The notes under the pieces were generated by a model. The model saw nothing but the letters and a program-made list of their open reading frames with translations. It was not told the origin of the DNA and did no database searches. This document shows, piece after piece, positions 20,094-33,500 of a DNA stretch of 64,000 nucleotides (position 1 is the stretch's first letter; every line of letters starts with the position of its first letter). The stretch is from Acanthosepion esculentum (lineage: Eukaryota > Mollusca > Cephalopoda > Sepiida > Sepiidae). Where the stretch lies: positions 96,441,075 to 96,505,074 of the forward strand of contig OZ038485.1 of NCBI GenBank assembly GCA_964036315.1, written 5' to 3'. Position numbers and translations under genes: made by a program.

Positions 20094-20098
<5 letters not shown>

Positions 20099-21123
20099 AA
20101 GAAAGAACAGTAAGATATATAATCCGGTGTTCTTATAGATATTTTTATTTTTACAAAATAGGGCTCAATGTAAATTTACAGAGCATTAATATTATAAATT
20201 AACTGTTTTAAAATATGTTTTTTTTCGCTACACAGTAATAACCACGTTTCAAAAATGGAAGCTAAAAGCTTCGAATTGCGTAATTAAATTAAAAACATTA
20301 GGTCCATTTCATCTTCAAGCGAATTTTGGAGTAACTTATTTTAAAATTTACTGAGTTTTAAAGGCACAGCAAAAATTCACAATTCACTGTTTCCAAGGAT
20401 ACAGAGAAATCCACTCATCCAGACAAGGGGTGGTAGCGTGTTCATTTTCATTAACTTTTGTTGTATCAGTTATTAGTTACGTTCGAAAAAGGGGTTATGT
20501 TTAGCGATGGGTAAGGATGCATTTTTCAACGAATTCTGACATCCGTTAAATGCATGTCGTCTGGGTTTTTTTTAAATTTTATTGTTAACGGCAAAAAATT
20601 CTTACGGCATTTTTTCTATTTGTATACTTAAAGATTTTTTGGGGGATGTTTAGGTTAGAATACGTTTTATTTAAGTACAATTTTTAAATATTTTTACTTT
20701 CAATTTTTAATAGACTATATTTCTTTTTAAAACATGTAAATGTATTAGAATTACTTACAGTATGTAAAATTATTTTTCATATCAAGTATATGTATGTATA
20801 TTACCAGGTGACATTTTAAAAAATTTTATATTTAAATATTATGTAAGTAAAATTTATGACATTGACGGCAAAAAATAGCTAATTTATTTCTCTGAGTCAG
20901 TAAACTTTTATTTTTTATAAACTTAGTAATATATAGTTTCTCATGTATGTACAAAGGATATGGGTCATTTTAAAAAATAAGTTACTCTAAAATTCGCTTG
21001 AGGATGAAATGGATCTAATGTTTTAATTTAATTACAAAATTAAATTCGAAGCTTTTAGCTTCCATTTTTGAAACATAGTTATTACTGTGTAGCGAAAACA
21101 AAACATATTTTAAAACAGTTAAT

Positions 21124-21130
<7 letters not shown>
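20094..21130. repeat. Long inverted-repeat element B
   Basis: The left arm (about 20186-20345) and right arm (about 20970-21130) are inverted copies sharing TTCGAAGCTTTTAGCTTCCA or its equivalent and CGCTTGAGGATGAAATGG. About 620 bp of AT-rich DNA without an open frame lies between. The string GCTCAATGTAAATTTACAGAGC outside the left arm also occurs, slightly changed, beside the hammerhead repeat at 51400-51550, linking the two families. (TA)n tracts bound both ends. Confidence 0.7.

Positions 21131-21205
<75 letters not shown>
21128..21205. repeat. (TA)n microsatellite
   Basis: A 78-bp TA repeat with one TG interruption separates element B from palindrome A2. Confidence 0.95.
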
Positions 21206-21206
21206 G

Positions 21207-21646
21207 TTTATTCAAAAATTATAACATAAATATGCTATAAAATCACTATAAAAATAACCATTTTGTTTCAACACTTCTGGTGTCTTATCAAGTGATGGTG
21301 TTGAATGTAGTATAAAGGGTTTTAAAAGGTTCAAATCGACCACACACCCTTCGATAGGGGAAACGCTGTTACATGGTCATTGCAGCTTATGTAACAGCAA
21401 TTCCCCTATCGAGCGGTGTGTGGTCGACTTGAACCTTTTAAAACCCTTTATTCTACATACAACACCATCACTTGGTAAGACACCAGAAGTGTTGAAAGAA
21501 AATGGGTATTTTTGTAGTGATTTTATAATATATTTATGTTATAATTTTCGAATAAATTAATTGCTCTACTCTGTATTGAGCACTCTTTTAAGAATAGTAT
21601 TTTTTGGTTACTGGAATTTATTCCTATACACCAATCCTATACTTTG

Positions 21647-21648
<2 letters not shown>
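21207..21648. repeat. Palindromic element A2
   Basis: The left arm (21207-21362) and right arm (21401-21557) are inverted copies, with the arms ending in CGATAGGGGAA and TTCCCCTATCG around a short spacer. It is the same family as A1 (3819-4226). The outer right part (21558-21648) corresponds to A1's outer left part. Each arm has the hammerhead-like AAGACACCAGAAGTGTTGAAA, degenerate at conserved core positions. (TA)n tracts flank both sides. Confidence 0.78.

Positions 21649-21700
<52 letters not shown>
21649..21700. repeat. (TA)n microsatellite
   Basis: A 52-bp TA repeat lies between palindrome A2 and the mariner-superfamily relic, which appears to have used a TA within it as target. Confidence 0.95.
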
Positions 21701-21701
<1 letters not shown>

Positions 21702-22335
21702 TGGGTGTAACACAAAAATAGTGTAACAGTATAATTGTTCACCCGAAACATTTTTAATATCTATAAAAACACTAAACTGAGTTTCTTTTTTCGGGTTTTC
21801 AGATAAGACATTTAGCCATCTTGATTTTCATGAGAATCACTAAAAAACCCTTTGAGTTATTCAGCTAAAAAGGAAGCAGGCTGAAATTGTTTTGCGTAAG
21901 ACCCACTCTCTGGCCAACTGAGCAAGGGTGAGAGGAAAAAGATCATTCATGCCTTCAGTATGGTACCAACATTCAAACCCTGGATTCCATCTTCAAAGTC
22001 CATTCAAGAACCATCATGAGGACGGTGAATAATTTTACAAAAGGGAGAACAATAGAGAGGAAATCTGGATCAGGAATTCATAATAGCAAAAGAGATCATC
22101 ATTTCAACTTAGAACTAAAGAGATAAATTAGAAAATATCCGACTCATTTCATAAGACGTTTGCCACGATGAGAGAGGAGTTTCAGCTATGACAGTCCAAA
22201 GCGCAGTGAAAAAAAACTTGAAAATGAAATCGTACGTGAAACCTATGAGGTAACTTGTTACACCAAGACAGAAAGTTAGAAGATTAAGAAGGGCGAAGAT
22301 CATCTTGAATAAGTTGGAAAATGATCGTGGAATAA
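21701..22335 (+). mobile_element. Mariner-superfamily transposon, 5' part with transposase N-terminus
   Basis: A TIR-like start CTGGGTGTAACACAAAAATA follows a TA. Further in, frames encode GERKKIIHAFS, then KGRTIERKSGSG, and after a frame change ERGVSAMTVQSAVKKNLKM and RLRRAKIILNKLENDRG. This is the helix-turn-helix DNA-binding part of a Tc1/mariner-type transposase. At least two frameshifts and several stops break it. The catalytic half and the right end are missing. It is dead, and its insertion into (TA)n is as expected for a TA-targeting transposon. Confidence 0.72.
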
Positions 22336-22649
22336 TAAATACATAATTGAACGTTATTTCAATCCTTCATGAGCTGCCGAACCTTAGGTATGATTAATTA
22401 ATGATGATGTCATTTTCGTTTAGGATCAATTCCATCACGATTCTTCTGTTAAGCTTAGAGAGTAATTATATACATTTTTATTGCTCAAAGTAGAGTCTAA
22501 TAGCGTTATAAAAACCTCGGTGAATTCCAGTAAGGTATCTTCAATCGTTTGTAAGACACAAAGGCTTAATCTAACAATTGGACAATTTACGATTTGGACA
22601 ATTTTGCTATTACACCTGGTAATATATATATATTACAATATTTTGTACG

Positions 22650-22651
<2 letters not shown>
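22336..22651. other. No gene recognised
   Basis: The stretch is AT-rich and ends in a short TA run. I see no frame or repeat worth calling. Confidence 0.5.

Positions 22652-22702
<51 letters not shown>
22652..22702. repeat. (TA)n microsatellite
   Basis: About 50 bp of TA repeat lie directly left of the small hairpin B'. Confidence 0.95.
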
Positions 22703-22706
<4 letters not shown>

Positions 22707-22764
22707 TACTTTAAAAAAAAAGTATGTTTGTTTCGCTACATAAGAGTTCTTATGTTTCAAAAAC

Positions 22765-22905
22765 AAGAGCCAAAAACCTCAATGCAATTATTAAAATTAA
22801 ATTGAATGAAAGTATCAAGCCCTATTTTCGCTTGAGGATGAAACAAGGCTTGATACTTTAATTCAATTTAATTTTAATAATTATATTGAGGTTTTTGGGT
22901 CTTAT
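22765..22905. repeat. Hairpin element B', related to element B
   Basis: The left arm (22765-22821) and right arm (22848-22905) are inverted copies around a 26-nt loop containing CGCTTGAGGATGAAAC. The same loop-side string occurs in element B at about 21000. A (TA)n tract lies to its left. Confidence 0.75.
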
Positions 22906-23021
22906 AATTTAAGCTCTACTTCTGTATAGATCACTGTTTTTTTAAAAAAAATGAAAACAAAAATACTAAAGAACTCCGTATTATTTACCTAACGTATTCT
23001 TTCCTATTTTTCTATATATTT

Positions 23022-23031
23022 GCACACACAC

Positions 23032-23077
<46 letters not shown>
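23022..23077. repeat. (CA)n-(TA)n microsatellite
   Basis: A CA run with one CG interruption passes into a short TA run. Confidence 0.93.
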
Positions 23078-23194
23078 TGATTGGTTATTTTTGTTTAGAG
23101 GCATATCAACCTCGATAGCTTATTTAATGCCGAAAATTTTGTACGTAAATTTTCGGGATGGGTAGGGTAAATAATAGTTTTAGTAATACCAATT

Positions 23195-23400
23195 TTACTA
23201 ATTAACCCATAATTGGGAGAAGAAAAGGTGGATTCTTAACTTTGCTAAGGGTATTTATGCATAAATTTAATATCATGAATTCTACTGAAATTGGAACCCT
23301 GCTCTCCCATTAATAATTCCTAGTCATTATCCATTGCACCATCTATTGCAAGGTGGAAACATTTTTCAGGACTTCAACGTCGTTGATACGACGAGATTTG
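23195..23400 (-). mobile_element. 5S-tRNA chimeric SINE copy 3, 5S part shortened
   Basis: The minus strand shows a 5S-derived remnant (AAATCTCGTCGTATCAACGA, GACGTTGAAGTCCTG), then the tRNA-like ATGGTGCAATGGATAATGAC with GGGTTCCAATTTC as B-box remnant. The body ends CCCAATTATGGGTTAATTAG. Only about half of the 5S section is kept. Confidence 0.72.
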
Positions 23401-23569
23401 TTTACGTCACATCAAGGTCCCATGAAATCCTAAGATATGAAACGCGTCACACGAAATCCTTCTCCAATTTGTCATACATTTTTCCCTCCAAAACTGTTTT
23501 TGATAGACGGATTAAATCCAGCATAATGATAGATTAAGGACAAAAAAAAAAGAAAAAAAGAAAAGAGGA

Positions 23570-23950
23570 AACTCTTATAAATGTAATATGTTTCGGTTTT
23601 ATTTAAGCTTTACCCGATATTTTTGGGAAATGAGTTTTGGAAGAGAATGTCCGGGTACATAGAGCTCTATCATTTCTTTTGATTAGTCAAGTAGATCTCA
23701 TACAAATACCCACTAAAATTGATGAGACACACGAACGCTCACTCTCTCTCACGCGCGCGCGCACACACACACACGCACACACACACACACACACACACTC
23801 ACACACACAAAATATATATAAACACCTGAGATCTACTGAACCAATGAAAACAAACAACACAAACCTCCGCACTTTCGGAGTGTTCTTTTCCACAACTCAT
23901 TTAAAGATTCTGGTGAAATAAAAACGAAACGTCAAATTCATAAACGCTTC
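23570..23950. repeat. Diverged inverted-repeat element enclosing (CA)n
   Basis: The left arm (about 23570-23705) and right arm (about 23820-23950) are inverted, sharing AAATGAGTT, AGTAGATCTCA and TTTATTT motifs with many mismatches. A (CG)n/(CA)n microsatellite occupies 23750-23809. The right arm contains TTCTGGTGAAATAAAAACG, similar to the 3' side of hammerhead family G. Confidence 0.55.
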
Positions 23951-23975
23951 CAATGTGTTAGTTATCCTACCCCCC

Positions 23976-23977
<2 letters not shown>

Positions 23978-24051
<74 letters not shown>
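23978..24051. repeat. (TA)n microsatellite
   Basis: A 74-bp perfect TA repeat follows a C run. Confidence 0.95.
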
Positions 24052-24055
<4 letters not shown>

Positions 24056-24159
24056 TGAAGAAAAAAACAACTTTCCAGAAGACCTAATACCTTAGACAAA
24101 TAAAAGAAATCCCGAACAAGGAATAATGGCAGAACTAGAAATACATCCCCCATATACAT

Positions 24160-24255
24160 CCCAGAAACACCTCCCACAAAATGATAAGATATTAGTGGCA
24201 AAGTTGTCTTCATCTAGGTAATGTCTTAGCATTATGTGGGAGGTACTTCTGGGGG
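24160..24255. repeat. Imperfect hairpin
   Basis: Arms 24160-24194 and 24220-24255 (sharing CACCTCCCACA) are inverted with about 85 percent identity and a 25-nt spacer. It could be another small foldback element. Confidence 0.65.
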
Positions 24256-24589
24256 GTATTTGCGAGGCGTATTTCTGCCGCAGCCTGTTTAACGTTTACA
24301 TCAATCAGAAATATAACATGAATCAGCTTAGAGACAAAAGAACGGTCGACCAGGTTATTTCTGGAGGATAACATTTTTTACAGTAAACTGACTTTCTAAT
24401 TATAGTGCTTGATAACAATTAACAACAACAACAACAACAATAATACTAATAATAAATTGTAAAACGTTACAATCAAATTTTCACCTGAGTGAATTTAATT
24501 TCACTAAATTTGAGAAAATGCAGAGAAAGGACATGCACATGGACACATAGGCACACATATATTCTAATTTTCCTCCACTTAGGAAGTTT
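24256..24589. other. No gene recognised
   Basis: The stretch is AT-rich with a short (AAC)n run at about 24421-24440. Nothing else is recognisable. Confidence 0.5.
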
Positions 24590-27500
24590 CATTTTCATGC
24601 TTTACATCATCTTTGTTTTCATATTCATCATCTTTTTCTACATTTTTAACATTTTCATCTTTCTCTTCATCGTCATCTTTGACTTCTCTTTTCATTTTTA
24701 ACGTTTTCTTTTTCATCTTCATCCTCTTTCACGTTTACATTTTTTCTTCGAATTTTTTTCTTCTTTTTCATCTTCATCCACTTTCATGTTTTCATTTTTT
24801 CTTCCTTTTTATTTAATTCTTCTTCATCTTCAACCTCTTTCATGTTTTCATTTATTCTTCAGTTTTGTTTTCTTCTTTTTCATCTTCATCCACTTTCATG
24901 TTTTCATTTTTTCTTCCTTTTTATTTAATTCTTCTTCATCTTCAACCTCTTTCATGTTTTCATTTATTCTTCAGTTTTGTTTTCTTCTTTTTCATCTTCA
25001 TCCACTTTCATGTTTTCATTTTTTCTTCCTTTTTATTTAATTCTTCTTCATCTTCAACCTCTTTCATGTTTTCATTTATTCTTCAGTTTTGTTTTCTTCT
25101 TTTTCATCTTCATCCACTTTCATGTTTTCATTTTTTCTTCCTTTTTATTTAATTCTTCTTCATCTTCAACCTCTTTCATGTTTTCATTTATTCTTCAGTT
25201 TTGTTTTCTCCTTTTTCATCTTCATCCTCTTTCATGTTTACATTTTTTCTTCCTTTTTATTTAATTCTTCTTCATCTTCAACCTCTTTCATGTTTTCATT
25301 TATTCTTCAGTTTTGTTTTCTTCTTTTTCATCTTCATCCACTTTCATGTTTTCATTTTTTCTTCCTTTTTATTTAATTCTTCTTCATCTTCAACCTCTTT
25401 CATGTTTTCATTTATTCTTCAGTTTTGTTTTCTTCTTTTTCATCTTCATCCACTTTCATGTTTTCATTTTTTCTTCCATTTTATTTAATTCTTCTTCAAC
25501 TTCAACCTCTTTCATGTTTTCATTTATTCTTCAGTTTTGTTTTCTTCTTTTTCATCTTCATCCTCTTTCATGTTTACATTTTTTCTTCAGTTTTGTTTTC
25601 TTCTTTTTCATATCTTCATCCACTTTCACGTTTTCATTTTTTCTTCCTTTTTATTTAATTCTTCTTCATCTTCATCCTCTTTCATGTTTACATTTTTTCT
25701 TCAGTTTTGTTTTCTTCTTTTTCATCTTCATCCTCTTTCACGGTTACATTTTTTCTTCAGTTTTGTTTTCTTCTTTTTCATCTTCATCCACTTTCACGTT
25801 TTCATTTTTTCTTCCTTTTTATTTAATTCTTCTTCATCTTCATCCTCTTTCACGTTTTCATTTATTCTTCAGTTTTGTTTTCTTCTTTTTCATCTTAATC
25901 CTCTTTCATGTTTACATTTTTTCTTCAGTTTTGTTTTCTTCTTTTTCATCTTCATCCACTTTCACGTTTTCATTTTTTCTTTCTTTTTATTTAATTCTTC
26001 TTCATCTTCATCCTCTTTCACGTTTTCATTTATTCTTCAGTTTTGTTTTCTTCTTTTTCATCTTCATCCTTTTTCATGTTTACATTTTTTCTTCAGTTTT
26101 TCTTTCTTCTTTTTCATCTTCATCCTCTTTCACGTTTACATTTTTTCTTCGTTTTTGTTTTCTTCTTTTTCATCTTCATCCACTTTCACGTTTTCATTTT
26201 TTTTTCCTTTTTATTTAATTCTTCTTCATCTTCATCCTCTTTCACGTTTTCATTTATTCTTCAGTTTTGTTTTCTTCTTTTTCATCTTCATCCTCTTTCT
26301 TGTTTACATTTTTTCTTCAGTTTTGTTTTCTTCTTTTTCATCTTCATCCACTTTCACGTTTTCATTTTTTCTTCCTTTTTATTTAATTCTTCTTCATCTT
26401 CATCCTCTTTCACGTTTACATTTATTCTTCAGTTTTGTTTTCTTCTTTTTCATCTTCATCCTTTTTCATGTTTACATTTTTTCTTCAGTTTTTCTTTCTT
26501 CTTTTTCATCTTCATCCTCTTTCACGTTTACATTTTTTCTTCGTTTTTGTTTTCTTCTTTTTCATCTTCATCCACTTTCATGCTTTCATTTTTTCTTCCT
26601 TTTTATTTAATTCTTCTTCATCTTCATCCTCTTTCACGTTTTCATTTATTCTTCAGTTTTGTTTTCTTCTTTTTCATCTTCATCCTCTTTAATGTTTACA
26701 TTTTTTCTTCAGTTTTGTTTTCTTCTTTTTCATCTTCATACAACTTTCACGTTTTCATTTTTTCTTCCTTTTTATTTAATTCTTCTTCATCTTCATCCTC
26801 TTTCACGTTTTCATTTATTCTTCGTTTTTGTTTTCTTCTTTTTCATCTTCATCCACTTTCACGTTTTCATTTTTTCTTCCTTTTTATTTAATTCTTCTTC
26901 ATCTTCATCCTCTTTCACGTTTTCATTTATTCTTCAGTTTTGTTTTGTTCTTTTTCATCTTCATCCTCTTTCATGTTTTCATTTATTCTTCAGTTTTGTT
27001 TTCTTCTTTTTCATCTTCATCCTCTTTCATGTTTACATTTTTTCTTCAGTTTTGTTTTCTTCTTTTTCATCTTCATCCACTTCAACGTTTTCATTTTTTC
27101 TTCCTTTTTATTTAATTCTTCTTCATCTTCATCCTCTTTCACGTTTTCATTTATTCTTCAGTTTTGTTTTCTTCTTTTTCATCTTCATCCTCTTTCACGT
27201 TTATATTTCTTCTTCGTTTTTGTTTTCTTCTTTTTCATCTTCATACACTTTCACGTTTTCATTTTTTCTTCCTTTTTATTTAATTCTTCTTCATCTTCAT
27301 CCTCTTTCACGTTTTCATTTATTCTTCAGTTTTGTTTTCTTCTTTTTCATCTTCATCCTCTTTCACGTTTATATTTCTTCTTCGTTTTTGTTTTCTTCTT
27401 TTTCATCTTCATACACTTTCACGTTTTCATTTTTTCTTCCTTTTTATTTAATTCTTCTTCATCTTCATCCTCTTTCACGTTTTCATTTATTCTTCAGTTT

Positions 27501-30500
27501 TGTTTTCTTCTTTTTCATCTTCATCCTCTTTCATGTTTACATTTTTTCTTCAGTTTAGTTTTCTTCTTTTTCATCTTCATCCTCTTTCCCGTTTACATTT
27601 TTTCTTCGTTTTTGTTTTCTTCTTTTTCATCTTCATCCACTTTCATGTTTTCATTTTTTCTTCCTTTTTATTTAATTCTTCTTCATCTTCAACCTCTTTC
27701 ATGGTTTCATTTATTCTTCAGTTTTGTTTTCTTCTATTTCATCTTCATCCACTTTCATGTTTTCATTTTTTCTTCCTTTTTATTTAATTCTTCTTCATCT
27801 TCAACCTCTTTCATGTTTTCATTTATTCTTCAGTTTTGTTTTCTCCTTTTTCATCTTCATCCTCTTTCATGTTTACATTTTTTCTTCAGTTTTGTTTTCT
27901 TCTTTTTCATCTTCATCCACTTTCACGTTTTCATTTTTTCTTTGTTTTTGTTTTCTTCTTTTTCATCTTCATCCTCTTTCACGTTTTCATTTATTCTTCA
28001 GTTTTGTTTTCTTCTTTTTCATCTTCATCCTCTTTCATGTTTACATTTTTTCTTCCTTTTTATTTAATTCTTCTTCATCTTCAACCTCTTTCATGTTTTC
28101 ATTTATTCTTCAGTTTTGTTTTCTTCTTTTTCATCTTCATCCTCTTTCATGTTTACATTTTTTCTTCAGTTTTGTTTTCTTCTTTTTCCTCTTCAACCTC
28201 TTTCATGTTTTCATTTATTCTTCAGTTTTGTTTTCTCCTTTTTCATCTTCATCCTCTTTCATGTTTACATTTTTTCTTCCTTTTTATTTAATTCTTCTTC
28301 ATCTTCAACCTCTTTCATGTTTTCATTTATTCTTCAGTTTTGTTTTCTCCTTTTCATCTTCATCCTCTTTCATGTTTACATTTTTTTTCCTTTTTAATTA
28401 ATTCTTCTTCATCTTCAACCTCTTTCATGTTTTCATTTATTCTTCAGTTTTGTTTTCTTCTTTTTCATCTTCATCCACTTTCATGTTTTCATTTTTTCTT
28501 CCTTTTTATTTAATTCTTCTTCATCTTCAACCTCTTTCATGTTTTCATTTATTCTTCAGTTTTGTTTTCTCCTTTTTCATCTTCATCCTCTTTCATGTTT
28601 ACATTTTTTCTTCCTTTTTATTTAATTCTTCTTCATCTTCAACCTCTTTCATGTTTTCATTTATTCTTCAGTTTTGTTTTCTTCTTTTTCATCTTCATCC
28701 ACTTTCATGTTTTCATTTTTTCTTCCTTTTTATTTAATTCTTCTTCATCTTCAACCTCTTTCATGTTTTCATTTATTCTTCAGTTTTGTTTTCTTCTATT
28801 TCATCTTCATCCTCTTTCATGTTTACATTTTTTCTTCAGTTTTGTTTTCTTCTTTTTCATCTTCATCCACTTTCACGTTTTCATTTTTTCTTCCTTTTTA
28901 TTTAATTCTTCTTCATCTTCATCCTCTTTCATGTTTTCATTTATTCTTCAGTTTTGTTTTCTTCTTTTTCATCTTCATCCTCTTTCATGTTTACATTTTT
29001 TCTTCAGTTTTGTTTTCTTCTTTTTCATCTTCATCCTCTTTCAGGTTTACATTTTTTCTTCGTTTTCGTTTTCTTCTTTTTCATCTTCATCCACTTTCAC
29101 GTTTTCATTTTTTCTTCCTTTTTATTTAATTCTTCTTCATCTTCATCCTCTTTCACGTTTTCATTTATTCTTCAGTTTTGTTTTCTTCTTTTTCATCTTA
29201 ATCCTCTTTCATGTTTACATTTTTTCTTCAGTTTTGTTTTCTTCTTTTTCATCTTCATCCACTTTCACGTTTTCATTTTTTCTTTCTTTTTATTTAATTC
29301 TTCTTCATCTTCATCCTCTTTCACGTTTTCATTTATTCTTCAGTTTTGTTTTCTTCTTTTTCATCTTCATTCTTTTTCATATTTACATTTTTTCTTCAGT
29401 TTTTCTTTCTTCTTTTTCATCTTCATCCTCTTTCACGTTTACATTTTTTCTTCGTTTTTGTTTTCTTCTTTTTCATCTTCATCCACTTTCACGTTTTCAT
29501 TTTTTCTTCCTTTTTATTTAATTCTTCTTCATCTTCATCCTCTTTCACGTTTTCATTTATTCTTCAGTTTTGTTTTCTTCTTTTTCATCTTCATCCTCTT
29601 TCTTGTTTACATTTTTTCTTCAGTTTTGTTTTCTTCTTTTTCATCTTCATCCACTTTCACGTTTTCATTTTTTCTTCCTTTTTATTTAATTCTTCTTCAT
29701 CTTCATCCTCTTTCACGTTTTCATTTATTCTTCAGTTTTGTTTTCTTCTTTTTCATCTTCATCCTTTTTCATGTTTACATTTTTTCTTCAGTTTTTCTTT
29801 CTTCTTTTTCATCTTCATCCTCTTTCACGTTTACATTTTTTCTTCGTTTTTGTTTTCTTCTTTTTCATCTTCATCCACTTTCACGTTTTCATTTTTTCTT
29901 CCTTTTTATTTAATTCTTCTTCATCTTCATCCTCTTTCACGTTTTCATTTATTCTTCAGTTTTGTTTTCTTCTTTTTCATCTTAATCCTCTTTCATGTTT
30001 ACATTTTTTCTTCAGTTTTGTTTTCTTCTTTTTCATCTTCATCCACTTTCACGTTTTCATTTTTTCTTTCTTTTTATTTAATTCTTCTTCATCTTCATCC
30101 TCTTTCACGTTTTCATTTATTCTTCAGTTTTGTTTTCTTCTTTTTCATCTTCATCCTTTTTCATGTTTACATTTTTTCTTCAGTTTTTCTTTCTTCTTTT
30201 TCATCTTCATCCTCTTTCACGTTTACATTTTTTCTTCGTTTTTGTTTTCTTCTTTTTCAACTTCATCCACTTTCACGCTTTCATTTTTTCTTCCTTTTTA
30301 TTTAATTCTTCTTCATCTTCATCCTCTTTCACGTTTTCATTTATTCTTCAGTTTTGTTTTCTTCTTTTTCATCTTCATCCTCTTTAATGTTTACATTTTT
30401 TCTTCAGTTTTGTTTTCTTCTTTTTCATCTTCATACAACTTTCACGTTTTCATTTTTTCTTCCTTTTTATTTAATTCTTCTTCATCTTCATCCTCTTTCA

Positions 30501-33500
30501 CGTTTTCATTTATTCTTCAGTTTTGTTTTCTTCTTTTTCATCTTCATCCTCTTTCACGTTTACATTTTTTCTTCGTTTTTGTTTTGTTCTTTTTCATCTT
30601 CATCCTCTTTCATGTTTTCATTTATTCTTCAGTTTTGTTTTCTTCTTTTTCATCTTCATCCTCTTTCATGTTTACATTTCTTCTTCAGTTTTGTTTTCTT
30701 CTTTTTCATCTTCATCCACTTCAACGTTTTCATTTTTTCTTCCTTTTTATTTAATTCTTCTTCATCTTCATCCTCTTTCACGTTTTCATTTATTCTTCAG
30801 TTTTGTTTTCTTCTTTTTCATCTTCATCCTCTTTCACGTTTACATTTTTTCTTCGTTTTTGTTTTCTTCTTTTTCATCTTCATACACTTTCACGTTTTCA
30901 TTTTTTCTTCCTTTTTATTTAATTCTTCTTCATCTTCATCCTCTTTCACGTTTTCATTTATTCTTCAGTTTTGTTTTCTTCTGTTTCATCTTCATCCTCT
31001 TTCACGTTTACATTTTTTCTTCGTTTTTGTTTTCTTCTTTTTCATCTTCATCCACTTTCATGTTTTCATTTTTTCTTCCTTTTTATTTAATTCTTCTTCA
31101 TCTTCAACCTCTTTCATGTTTTCATTTATTCTTCAGTTTTGTTTTCTTCTATTTCATCTTCATCCACTTTCATGTTTTCATTTTTTCTTCCTTTTTATTT
31201 AATTCTTCTTCATCTTCAACCTCTTTCATGTTTTCATTTATTCTTCAGTTTTGTTTTCTCCTTTTTCATCTTCATCCTCTTTCATGTTTACATTTTTTCT
31301 TCAGTTTTGTTTTCTTCTTTTTCATCTTCATCCACTTTCACGTTTTCATTTTTTCTTTGTTTTTGTTTTCTTCTTTTTCATCTTCATCCTCTTTCACGTT
31401 TTCATTTATTCTTCAGTTTTGTTTTTTTCTTTTTCTTCTTCATCCTCTTTCATGTTTACATTTTTTCTTCCTTTTTATTTAATTCTTCTTCATCTTCAAC
31501 CTCTTTCATGTTTTCATTTATTCTTCAGTTTTGTTTTCTTCTTTTTCATCTTCATCCTCTTTCATGTTTACATTTTTTCTTCAGTTTTGTTTTCTTCTTT
31601 TTCCTCTTCAACCTCTTTCATGTTTTCATTTATTCTTCAGTTTTGTTTTCTCCTTTTTCATCTTCATCCTCTTTCATGTTTACATTTTTTCTTCCTTTTT
31701 ATTTAATTCTTCTTCATCTTCAACCTCTTTCATGTTTTCATTTATTCTTCAGTTTTGTTTTCTCCTTTTCATCTTCATCCTCTTTCATGTTTACATTTTT
31801 TTTCCTTTTTAATTAATTCTTCTTCATCTTCAACCTCTTTCATGTTTTCATTTATTCTTCAGTTTTGTTTTCTTCTTTTTCATCTTCATCCACTTTCATG
31901 TTTTCATTTTTTCTTCCTTTTTATTTAATTCTTCTTCATCTTCAACCTCTTTCATGTTTTCATTTATTCTTCAGTTTTGTTTTCTTCTTTTTCATCTTCA
32001 TCCTCTTTCATGTTTACATTTTTTCTTCAGTTTTGTTTTCTTCTTTTTCATCTTCATCCTCTTTCAGGTTTACATTTTTCTTCGTTTTCGTTTTCTTCTT
32101 TTTCATCTTCATCCACTTTCACGTTTTCATTTTTTCTTCCTTTTTATTTAATTCTTCTTCATCTTCATCCTCTTTCACGTTTTCATTTATTCTTCAGTTT
32201 TGTTTTCTTCTTTTTCATCTTAATCCTCTTTCATGTTTACATTTTTTCTTCAGTTTTGTTTTCTTCTTTTTCATCTTCATCCACTTTCACGTTTTCATTT
32301 TTTCTTTCTTTTTATTTAATTCTTCTTCATCTTCATCCTCTTTCACGTTTTCATTTATTCTTCAGTTTTGTTTTCTTCTTTTTCATCTTCATTCTTTTTC
32401 ATATTTACATTTTTTCTTCAGTTTTTCTTTCTTCTTTTTCATCTTCATCCTCTTTCACGTTTACATTTTTTCTTCGTTTTTGTTTTCTTCTTTTTCATCT
32501 TCATCCACTTTCACGTTTTCATTTTTTCTTCCTTTTTATTTAATTCTTCTTCATCTTCATCCTCTTTCACGTTTTCATTTATTCTTCAGTTTTGTTTTCT
32601 TCTTTTTCATCTTCATCCTCTTTCTTGTTTACATTTTTTCTTCAGTTTTGTTTTCTTCTTTTTCATCTTCATCCACTTTCACGTTTTCATTTTTTCTTCC
32701 TTTTTATTTAATTCTTCTTCATCTTCATCCTCTTTCACGTTTTCATTTATTCTTCAGTTTTGTTTTCTTCTTTTTCATCTTCATCCTTTTTCATGTTTAC
32801 ATTTTTTCTTCAGTTTTTCTTTCTTCTTTTTCATCTTCATCCTCTTTCACGTTTACATTTTTTCTTCGTTTTTGTTTTCTTCTTTTTCATCTTCATCCAC
32901 TTTCACGCTTTCATTTTTTCTTCCTTTTTATTTAATTCTTCTTCATCTTCATCCTCTTTCACGTTTTCATTTATTCTTCAGTTTTGTTTTCTTCTTTTTC
33001 ATCTTCATCCTCTTTAATGTTTACATTTTTTCTTCAGTTTTGTTTTCTTCTTTTTCATCTTCATACAACTTTCACGTTTTCATTTTTTCTTCCTTTTTAT
33101 TTAATTCTTCTTCATCTTCATCCTCTTTCACGTTTTCATTTATTCTTCAGTATTGTTTTCTTCTTTTTCATCTTCATCCTCTTTCACGTTTACATTTTTT
33201 CTTCGTTTTTGTTTTGTTCTTTTTCATCTTCATCCTCTTTCATGTTTTCATTTATTCTTCAGTTTTGTTTTCTTCTTTTTCATCTTCATCCTCTTTCATG
33301 TTTACATTTTTTCTTCAGTTTTGTTTTCTTCTTATTCATCTTCATCCACTTCAACGTTTTCATTTTTTCTTCCTTTTTATTTAATTCTTCTTCATCTTCA
33401 TCCTCTTTCACGTTTTCATTTATTCTTCAGTTTTGTTTTCTTCTTTTTCATCTTCATCCTCTTTCACGTTTACATTTTTTCTTCGTTTTTGTTTTCTTCT

